From: Sphingobacteriales bacterium | GTDB lineage: Bacteria > Bacteroidota > Bacteroidia > Chitinophagales > UBA2359 | Assembly (NCBI GenBank): GCA_016718845.1 | Contig: JADKCK010000082.1 | Coordinates: forward strand, 1-13,731 | Reading direction: 5' to 3' | DNA length: 13,731 bases | Shown here: positions 7,192-13,731 of the stretch, piece by piece | Layout: the number at the start of each line of letters is the position of its first letter | Numbering within the stretch: the first letter of the stretch is position 1 | Translations under genes and position numbers: made by a program | Notes under the pieces: generated by a model | Told to the model about the DNA's origin: nothing | Databases searched by the model: none | What the model saw: the letters and a program-made list of their open reading frames with translations, nothing else

Positions 7192-7565
7192 ATGCTCAAA
7201 AATTGCTACCATAAAGCTGTAAAAAAGATTGATGCTCAACCAAATTGCTTATTTAACAACCCAAATAAGGCAGATAACCAAAAAAAGTGTTTAGTTAATA
7301 ATTCAAGTACTCCAGATGATAAAAAAAGTGTTTAGTTGATAATTCCAAGTAAGCCAGATGATGAAAAAAGTGTTTAGTTGATGAGTCAAGTAACCCAGAT
7401 AATGAAAAAAAGTGTTTAGTTAATGAAAAAAGTACTCTAGTTAATGAAAAAAGTTCTACAGTTAATAATTTCTTTAGGTATGTTGATAGAAATAACTGTT
7501 TGACTGCCTATTTAAACAACTTACTTGCCACTTTAAACAAATGGAATGCTAAACTAAATAAATAG
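7192..7565 (+). pseudogene. Possible small repeat-protein ORF, broken by several indels
   Basis: From ATG 7192 the frame encodes MLKNCYHKAVKKIDAQPNC, continues into KKCLVNNSSTPDD and stops at 7333-7335. The same phrase recurs in shifting frames: KKCLVDNS...KPDDE, KKCLVDESSNPDNE, then EKKCLVNEKSTLVNEKSSTVNN, which runs open to a TAG at 7563-7565. One added A near 7321-7327, one removed C at 7345-7346 and one added A at 7364-7369 would give a single frame of about 124 codons with 14-residue repeats. No family is recognised, no Shine-Dalgarno is visible, and changes between repeat copies are mostly non-synonymous, so coding status is doubtful. It may be plain repeat DNA that happens to be open. 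Confidence 0.3.
7280..7467 (+). repeat. Tandem repeat array with about 42-bp units built of 21-bp halves
   Basis: Three full units begin at 7280, 7321 and 7364 with AAAAAAGTGTTTAGTT and end with CCAGATGATG-like sequence. Three 21-bp half units begin at 7405, 7426 and 7447 (AAAAAAGTACTCTAGTTAATG type). Unit lengths are 41, 43 and 41 nt, each one base off 42, and the differences sit in an A run or a CC pair. Confidence 0.85.
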
Positions 7566-7653
7566 AGTGCTAAACTTAATTATTTGAACATCACACAACC
7601 CTAAATTTTAATAAACTTATTAAACTTACCCTATCACCAAAAAACAAAAAAAA

Positions 7654-7683
7654 CTCGACAGGGCTGTTTGAAGCCTTGCCAAG
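7654..7683. terminator. Bidirectional terminator-like hairpin, copy 1
   Basis: CTCGACAGGGCT pairs imperfectly with AGCCTTGCCAAG around GTTTGA. An A-rich tract precedes it (7640-7653) and TAACTTTTTATTTT follows it, so both strands show a stem followed by a T run. This copy carries one extra mismatch relative to copy 2 (CCAAG in place of CCGAG). Confidence 0.6.
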
Positions 7684-7753
7684 TAACTTTTTATTTTAAT
7701 TTATGGTGATGAAATAATACACTAATTAACTGGATTTATTATCAAAAAACAAA

Positions 7754-7771
7754 CTCGATACAAGTATCGAG
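7754..7771. repeat. Perfect small hairpin within the repeat unit
   Basis: CTCGATAC, loop AA, GTATCGAG. It occupies the same position in unit 1 that the GACA-loop hairpins at 7900-7919 and 7943-7960 occupy in unit 2. Confidence 0.65.
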
Positions 7772-7800
7772 GCTACCAGATTATCTAAAAATAAAAAAAA

Positions 7801-7830
7801 CTCGACAGGGCTGTTTGAAGCCTTGCCGAG
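7801..7830. terminator. Bidirectional terminator-like hairpin, copy 2
   Basis: CTCGACAGGGCT pairs with AGCCTTGCCGAG (one A-C mismatch, one G-U) around GTTTGA. It is preceded by an A8 run and followed by TAACTTTTTATTTT. It begins 147 bp after copy 1, and the intervening sequence is almost identical between units. Confidence 0.65.
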
Positions 7831-7899
7831 TAACTTTTTATTTTAATTTAGGGTGATGAAATAATACACTAACTAACTGGATTTACTATCAAATAAGTC

Positions 7900-7919
7900 T
7901 ACCGATAGACATATCGGTA
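7900..7919. repeat. Perfect small hairpin, extra copy in unit 2
   Basis: TACCGATA, loop GACA, TATCGGTA. It sits in a roughly 42-bp segment present in unit 2 but not unit 1, which looks like a local duplication of the hairpin-bearing part of the unit. Confidence 0.65.
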
Positions 7920-7942
7920 CTACCAAAGTATCAAAAAACAAA

Positions 7943-7960
7943 CTTGATAGACATATCGAG
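7943..7960. repeat. Small hairpin, second copy in unit 2
   Basis: CTTGATA, loop GACA, TATCGAG, with one G-U pair. It is followed by GGCTACCAGATTATC exactly as in unit 1, so it is the positional counterpart of 7754-7771. Confidence 0.6.
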
Positions 7961-7989
7961 GCTACCAGATTATCTAAAAACAAAAAAAA

Positions 7990-8019
7990 CTCGACAGGGC
8001 GTGTTAATGCCTTGCCGAG
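7990..8019 (-). terminator. Terminator of the surface-protein gene (hairpin copy 3)
   Basis: CTCGACAGGGC pairs with GCCTTGCCGAG around a changed loop (GTGTTAAT). In the minus direction it lies about 102 nt past the surface-protein stop codon at 8122 and is followed by TTTTTTTTGTTTTTAG, a good rho-independent terminator. The plus strand also shows TAATTTTTTAC after the stem, so it may act both ways. Confidence 0.75.
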
Positions 8020-8121
8020 TAATTTTTTACTTTAGTTTTTAGGTGTTAAACAATAAGCTAAATAGTTTTGCATAACGCAAAGAGTATCATCACCACAAAA
8101 AAAACAACTAACCAATGCTTA

Positions 8122-11100
8122 TTATTTGCTGATAAGCAACTTTTGAACACTATTGCCATACCAACAGTAATACAAACCACTGTTTAAGCTATTGGTTGGT
8201 ATAGTAAGGGTATGTTGGTTGGCATTGATGGGTTTTGATAGCACTAATCTGCCCGTTACATCGTAGATATTGATGTTAGATGCGGCATTGTTGCTTTTTG
8301 CATCTTTCACAAAAATAGTTACATAATCGTTGGCGGGGTTTGGATATATCACCCAATTAACTGCGGCTTGTTTGGGCGTATTGATGCCCGTAGGTATGGT
8401 AGGTATTAGCAAAGTATCGGTAACTGAATTGGCTTGTTGATAGGTTGTGCCATCGGCGGTGGTTAGGGTAATGCCATCGAAACTAAAGGTAACAGGTATG
8501 GGGCTACTTGCCGAACTATCTAACGATTTTAATCCCCAAGTATCAATAGTTACCGTAGCAATTACCCTACATACGCCTGCCAATGTGCCTTCTATGGCTT
8601 GACCATTTACTTTTGTGAGGGCAATGTGCAGCTCGCCAGTAGTGTCCGATGTAACAAAATTGCGGGTTAGGGTTAATATTTGGTTGTCGGGGTTATTGCT
8701 CGATGCATCGCCCAAATACGACATCCAACCGCTTGATGCATCTTGAAACGCTACAGCCATGCTTGCAGGAGTGGGCGATGTGTAATGTAACTTAAAGCCA
8801 ATGCCATAAATCTCGTTTAAAGGGGTATTGTTGGTGTTACTAACTACCACATCAAAAGGAATAATAGCGGTTTCGGCATCAACAAATCCTTCGTTGGCGG
8901 GGTTGGCTTGTAGGCTAACGCTAAATGTTTGCGGAGCATTGATGATAACTGCCTGATGCTCGTTGCCATAGTTAAGGGCAATGGCGGTAGTATCGGCGGC
9001 GTTTATTGTTCCGTCGCCATTACAATCTGCGTAGCCTATGTCCATGCCATTACTTGCGTCTATGCCCCAAGGGGTAAGGGCTTGTGGTGTCCAGTTGTTG
9101 CTGGCATCTATCCTTGCTGCGCCTGTTTGGTTAAAATGGTTGCCTATGCTTAACAAATCGAGGTAGTTAGCTATGCCATCGTTGTTGCCATCGCCGGGGT
9201 ATAAATTGCAATCTACACTAACAAAAGCGCTATCTATGGTGGTGCAACCCGTAAAATTGGTTACGGTAACAACGTACCAACCTGCGTCGGTTACATCTAT
9301 GGTTTGGGTTTCTGCACCCGTAGACCATTGGTAAGTAACGCCCTCGGTGCCTGCATCTAAGGTAATAGTTTCGCCATCGCAAGCCAAAGCATCGGACAGA
9401 TTTACGATAGGGGCGGCTACATCTGCCACGCCATAACCATAAACGCTTGTGCAGCCGTTAGTGCCTGTTACGGTTACATTATAGCCTTGAGTATAATCGG
9501 TGACAGTTATGGTACTGCTTGTTTCGCCTGTCGACCATTGGTAACTATCGGCATTGTTACCGGGCAGTAAAGGTCATCTTGCTTGCCCGCAACTGTATGT
9601 TTGTTGATTAACGGTAATATTTTGCTCTAAAACGCTAACTGTGGCGTTTATAGTACAGCCATTTGCATCGGTAATGTAAAGTATAGGTATCGGATAATAA
9701 ATTGCTTACACACAAGCCATTATCTGCCCAAAAACTTTGACCTATGCTATTGGTAATGGCATAACTATAGGGTGCAACGCCCCCTGTTAGGCTTACACAA
9801 ATGCTACCATTATTGCCATCGCAGGCTGGCGACACATCAATGCTTTGAAAAGTTAAGGTACTGCCCTCAACTACGGCATTAACTACGGTAGTGCAACCAT
9901 AAACGTTGGTAACGGTTACGGCGTAAGTGCCTGCTATCAGATTGTTTAAACAAGCATCGGTTGAGCCATTCCACCAGTTGTAAATATATGGACCATCGGA
10001 GCAGTCAATGCAATCTATGCAACCAAAACCGCAGTTACTAAAAAATGCTACGTTGGGTGTTGGATTAACTAATAAGGTGGTGGCTGCGGCACAATTGTTA
10101 CCCAAAGCATCGGATACAGTTACGCCATATAAACCTGCTATAGTAACGGTAATGCTTGGGGTAGTTTCGCCGGTGCTCCATTGATAGGAGAGGGGAGGAA
10201 TTAACCCTGAACCTATTGCGTTTAAGGTAGCAGATTGACCTTGGCAGATGCTATTGTTGCCGGTAATAAAGTAATTGCAAGATGGGGCTCCGCAATTAAT
10301 GGTAAGTATACTTTGGGCGGTGGCGGTACAGTTGTTGTTGGCAGTTACGGTAACGGTATAAGTACCCGAGTTAGTTGCCGTATAGGTTTGGGTAGTGCTA
10401 CCGGTGTTCCAGAGGTAGCTGCTAAAACCGCTGCCGGGGTCTAAGGTAAAAAAGGGCAAGGTGCAATCAATAATAGTAGGTATGCCAATACTGGGCGGCG
10501 TTGGCTCGTTAACAATAGCTATTGCGGTGCCGGTTGTGCCTGTTGCATCGGTAACGGTTAAGGTGTAAGTGCCTGCACAAAGGTTTATCATGTTGGGGAA
10601 ATTAGCTCCGGTATTCCAGAGGTAAGATAAAGCACCATTGCCGCCGCTTACGCTAATATTTATGGCTCCGTTACAAGTGCCGCAGGTGGTTGTTGGCGTT
10701 GCTGTTGCAGTTACATCAAGACTTAAACAAGCTACGGTAAAGTTTTGCACGCTTATACAACCCGTAACGGTATTGCGAACAAACATAGGGTAAGTGCCAT
10801 CGGATACGGTGGTAAAGCCATTGGCAGATTGATAGTTGATACCATTAATGGCATACTCTAAAGGCTCGCCGTTGGGGGTGCTTGCTGTAACGGTAACGGT
10901 AGATGTGGCATCGTTGCAATCTATGTTTATGTTGGATATAGTGGGGGCTTCGGGATTGATAATAGAGATGCTTTGGGTGGCTGTGTTGTTATTGGCATCG
11001 GTAATGGTTAGGGTATAAGTGCCTGTGCAAAGCGTATTTTGGTTTTGGGCGATGCTACCGTTACTCCATAAATAAGCGTAGGGGCAGTGCCGCCATCAAC

Positions 11101-13731
11101 GGCAATGTCAATAGTGGCATCGCACATATTGCAGGTGCTGGTGGGGGTAGTGTTGGCAGTGATGTTGATAATGGGGAAACAATCTACAATAAAGCTTTGA
11201 GCAACAACACAACTGCTGGTAGCATTGCGAACAGCTACGGTATAATTGCCATTAGGTATGGTAGTAAAGGTGTTGCTGGTTTGATAATTTGAGCCATTTA
11301 AGGCATACTCTAAGGTTTCGCTGTTGGGGTCGGTGGCAAAAACGGTAATGCTACTTGCCCCTAAATTACAATCGAGGGATATGTTAGAGATAACAGGGCT
11401 ATTTAAACTACTAACTACAGTACTTGCAGTAGCGGTGTTGCCATTTACATCGGTAACGGTTAGGGTATAAGTGCCTGCACAAAGGTTTGCTTGGTCTTCG
11501 GTGGTATTTCCGTTGCTCCATGTGTAAGCGTAGGGGGCAGTGCCGCCATTGGGGGCAATATCTATGGTTCCGTCGCAGGTATAAAAAGTCAGTTCAAAAG
11601 TGGCGTAACCCAAATCAAGGTCGTAAGTAGGGCTAAGCGGAGGCAAGTTTACGTTAGTATCAACGTACCCGTAGTAAACAGGATATCCCCCAGATACTTG
11701 AACGTGTACGATTTGGTCAGTACCAACGTACTCAATGGTGTAAGTAATTTCTATGGCGGGTAAAACCATAAACTTATCGGAATAGCTTATGTTATAACAA
11801 CCTGCTAAATCGTTAAGGTTATTATCAACAACTAAGCCTGTTATATTGCCATTTTGGTAGTTCAGGGCAACTATTTTCCAAATGCCCACAGGAGGTGCGG
11901 GTATTGGCAAAGTGTTATGTATTTGGGCAATGTTACCTAATGTATCGGTGACAAGATATACTTGAGTAAAATTGGCATCGCTGTTAAACGTAGTTATTGG
12001 TGAGAGGTTGATAAGGGCATCGTTGCAATATACAGGCAAGTTATCTTCGCCTATAAAATTGGCTATTAGGTTTATATCACCAGTATAAGCCAAACAATCG
12101 CTAATTAATACAGTTAAAGTACCAGTTGCTGTTTGTCCTGCATTGTCTTGAATAGTGTAGGTAATATCAATGCTACCCGTTGTAACACTTCCCGAAGGGG
12201 TATAAATTACATTATTACCATTAACACTTACTGTGCCATTTGCGGGGTCGATGGTAGCACTTGTTAAGATAATAGTGCCATTATCGGTATCGTTAGCCAA
12301 TACATTTACGGTAACGGACGAAGTACCGGGTATAACGGGCATAAAATCGGGCATTGCTATAGGCGTGGGGTCGCAATCGATTACAACCAAAATACGTGTG
12401 CCAGATACGGCGGGGCAATTGGCAGTAGCGGCAATGGTATAAGTAACAACGTAATTACCTGCTGCCAATCCTGCACCACTAAAAGTATTACCGCTTACCC
12501 CTACACCCGACCATACGCCACCAAGAGTGCTTGTGCCTAATAGGTTGTTTAGGTTTAAGGTAGTGTTTCCTTCCGAAGCACTATTACATAACGTACTCGA
12601 GGGTGGAACTAATGCAACTACGGGTGGGTTTGTACAATTGGGGCAACCAACGTTTATACTTTGGGTAGTATAGATGCCGTTGTCGTCACTAATGTTAACA
12701 ATATAAGTACCTACACAAAGGTTTGTTTGGTCTTCGGTAGTGCTTCCGTTGCTCCATATATAGGTGTAGGGGGCAGTTCCGCCATCAACAGCAATGTCTA
12801 TTGTTCCGTCGCAGGCGTTGCAGGTGGTTGTGGGGGTGGTTGTGGGGGTGATAACAATGTTAGATGAATTTACTACGTTAATAGTAGCTGTATAGATAGT
12901 CTCGAAACCTGGGTAGCCTACCGTTACTTGTATTGTAGTACCAACTCCATCAATTGGAACAGGTGCTAAATCTGCGGGGGCAAAGGTAGCCGTACCATTA
13001 GCATTATCGGTTATTCCGGTTCCACTCCAAGTAATATAGTCGTCCATTTCGTTGATTTGTCCATTAGGGTCAAAGGCAAGTTCTAATGATGCAAACAAAC
13101 TTTCAACATCATCTAAGTGAGTTAAACTTAGGTTGATGTTTGTATTGGTGGTACAAGTACTAGGTAACAAAACATCGGCTTGTAACGAGCCTGTATTATT
13201 AACACCTATTTCAACAAAAGGGTTGCCACTTCCAGTATCACCACCAAACGAAGGGTAAACAATCATTGTTTGCTCGGCACAAATTGAGCAACCACTTTCA
13301 TAAAAACCTTCTCCAAAGCCAACGCCCCCACCATTTTGTGCTTGGGTGCAATAGGCAACAAAATGTTGACCAGGTCCCATAGTAAATGGGTCAATGGAGC
13401 CACTATAACCATCGTTGTTATCAATCGCGCCAGCAACAGAATGAAAAGAATTGTCCATTTAGGTTAGTACCTGTGTTGGTATAATTGTTTTCGTAGATGG
13501 TAAAGACAGGAGCATCAGTAGACATTGCACTAATAGGGTTTAGGCTGGGATTAGGTAAATCAAATGTTCCTGTTTTGGTGCTTGTGCAACCATTGGCATC
13601 AACAACAGTAAAGCTCCAAGGTTGTCCTTCGTAGGTAGCAAAATTAATTGTACCGCCATCAAAAGTATAATCTACAAAATTTAAGGGTTCGTTAGTAGCT
13701 ACATCATAAATGCCAGTAGAAGAAACCGTAT
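8122..13731 (-). CDS. Giant SprB-repeat surface/secreted protein with T9SS sorting domain (5'-partial, frame-broken)
   Basis: About 1,870 residues lie in the window and the frame is open at the right edge, so the N-terminus and signal peptide are missing. Order from N to C: Ig-like segments; SprB-type modules (CxxCDGTIDI...LCxGTYTLTVTD) at about 12674-12852, 11425-11585, 10995-11160 and 10530-10710; a cadherin/Big_9-like domain (VNVLANDTDNG...YTPSG) near 12110-12370; further Ig-like QWSTGE/WNTGS modules; a dockerin-like pair of DxNxDG loops (8965-9201); a cohesin-like beta domain (about 8410-8934); and a T9SS C-terminal sorting domain (8125-8358). Continuity is broken at 13458-13460 (one extra A on the coding strand), about 11080 (one missing T), 9678-9680 (one extra T) and by an in-frame TGA at 9574-9576. 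Across each, family-like sequence resumes, so I treat this as one gene. Likely exported across the outer membrane; SprB is a gliding adhesin, but here only an adhesin or matrix role can be inferred. Confidence 0.87.
8125..8358 (-). other. T9SS type A C-terminal sorting domain
   Basis: The last 78 residues contain VIYPNPANDYVTIFV, then NINIYDVTGRLVLSKPI, then SGLYYCWYGN and a final QKLLISK. This PNP...YDVxGR...GxY...KLL pattern is the hallmark of the Por secretion (type IX) sorting domain (the TIGR04183 type). It directs export through the outer membrane and is normally cleaved or anchored at the surface. Confidence 0.93.
8965..9201 (-). other. Dockerin-like calcium-binding pair
   Basis: Two EF-hand-type loops, DGNNDGIANYLD and DCNGDGTINAAD, each followed by a short helix-like stretch (LLSIGNHF; TTAIALNYG). 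They are separated by about 40 residues, more than the usual dockerin spacing. The loops suggest calcium binding; partner binding is not implied by sequence alone. Confidence 0.7.
10530..10710 (-). repeat. SprB-type module D
   Basis: Coding-strand pattern TPTTTCGTCNGAINISVSGG...YLWNTG...NLCAGTYTLTVTDATG. It is the most diverged of the four copies: CDG becomes CNG, and WSNGST becomes WNTGAN. Confidence 0.75.
10995..11160 (-). repeat. SprB-type module C, contains a frame break
   Basis: Reads TPTSTCNMCDATIDIAVDGG then APTLIYGV in the uncorrected frame. The alternative frame gives YAYLWSNGSIAQNQ and LCTGTYTLTITD, the expected module sequence. One missing T at about 11080 (CCTAC where CCTTAC is expected, coding strand) explains the break. 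Confidence 0.8.
11425..11585 (-). repeat. SprB-type module B
   Basis: Pattern TCDGTIDIAPNGGTAPYAYTW followed by SNGNTTEDQANLC and GTYTLTVTDVNG. Nearly identical at DNA level to the matching stretch of module A, which indicates relatively recent duplication. Confidence 0.82.
12674..12852 (-). repeat. SprB-type module A
   Basis: Pattern TPTTTCNACDGTIDIAVDGG, then APYTYIWSNGSTTEDQ and NLCVGTYIVNISDDNG. The first (most N-terminal) of four copies visible in the window. Confidence 0.82.

Larger units (their letters stand above)
7050..8121. other. Repeat-rich intergenic region
   Basis: About 1.1 kb separates HMG-CoA reductase from the surface-protein gene. Three parts are visible: unremarkable AT-rich DNA (7050-7190), a 21/42-bp repeat block that may be a broken small ORF (7192-7565), and three copies of a hairpin-bearing unit (7641-8050). 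No RNA gene or transposase is recognised. Confidence 0.7.

Noticed and set aside
8122..13731. Three separate surface-protein genes
   Set aside because: Frames continue without starts or gaps between the pieces, and module sequence is restored by one-base corrections, so one gene is the better reading.

Overview
The window looks like a chromosomal segment of a Bacteroidota bacterium, probably of the Saprospiria/Chitinophagia/Cytophagia kind. The reasons are a giant secreted protein with SprB-type repeats ending in a type IX secretion (T9SS) C-terminal sorting domain, a class I HMG-CoA reductase, TAnnTTTG-type promoter cores, and AT-rich, phrase-like intergenic repeats. All recognisable large genes lie on the minus strand. 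Only a short C-terminal fragment at the left edge and a doubtful small repeat ORF are on the plus strand.

Layout from left to right. 1-48: end of a plus-strand CDS. 49-1002: intergenic DNA with nested palindromes, including a perfect 28-bp inverted pair at 123-150 and 273-300, then a strict 21-bp tandem array (501-910), then a terminator-like hairpin for the next gene. 1003-2876: glutamine-hydrolysing asparagine synthase. 2902-3914: Rpn/PD-(D/E)XK-type nuclease with a 12-bp-repeat-coded KAEG linker. 3957-5234: serine hydroxymethyltransferase, the only large gene that is intact. 5405-6954: HMG-CoA reductase of the mevalonate pathway. 7010-8121: about 1.1 kb of repeat-rich DNA with a frame-broken small repeat ORF (7192-7565) and three tandem copies of a unit carrying a bidirectional terminator-like hairpin (7654-8019). 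8122-13731 and beyond: a large T9SS-exported, SprB-repeat surface protein whose N-terminus lies outside the window.

The strongest observation is technical. Asparagine synthase, the Rpn-like gene and HMG-CoA reductase are each broken by what reads as one missing A in a short A run of the coding strand. The surface protein is broken at four more places, the small repeat ORF at three, and the 21-bp array at one. In each large gene the two sides join into a textbook family sequence once a single base is restored. This points to homopolymer indel errors in the assembly rather than to decay, although decay cannot be excluded from the sequence alone. Gene counts and protein lengths taken naively from this window would be wrong.

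Functionally the segment is mostly housekeeping metabolism (glyA, HMG-CoA reductase, asparagine synthase) next to a surface protein. glyA, the Rpn-like gene and the asparagine synthase are co-directional with gaps of 42 and 25 nt and could be one transcript. No clear new multi-gene system is visible. The most unusual material is the non-coding or weakly coding repeat DNA: the 21-bp array, the related 21/42-bp array at 7280-7467, and the tandem hairpin cassette.
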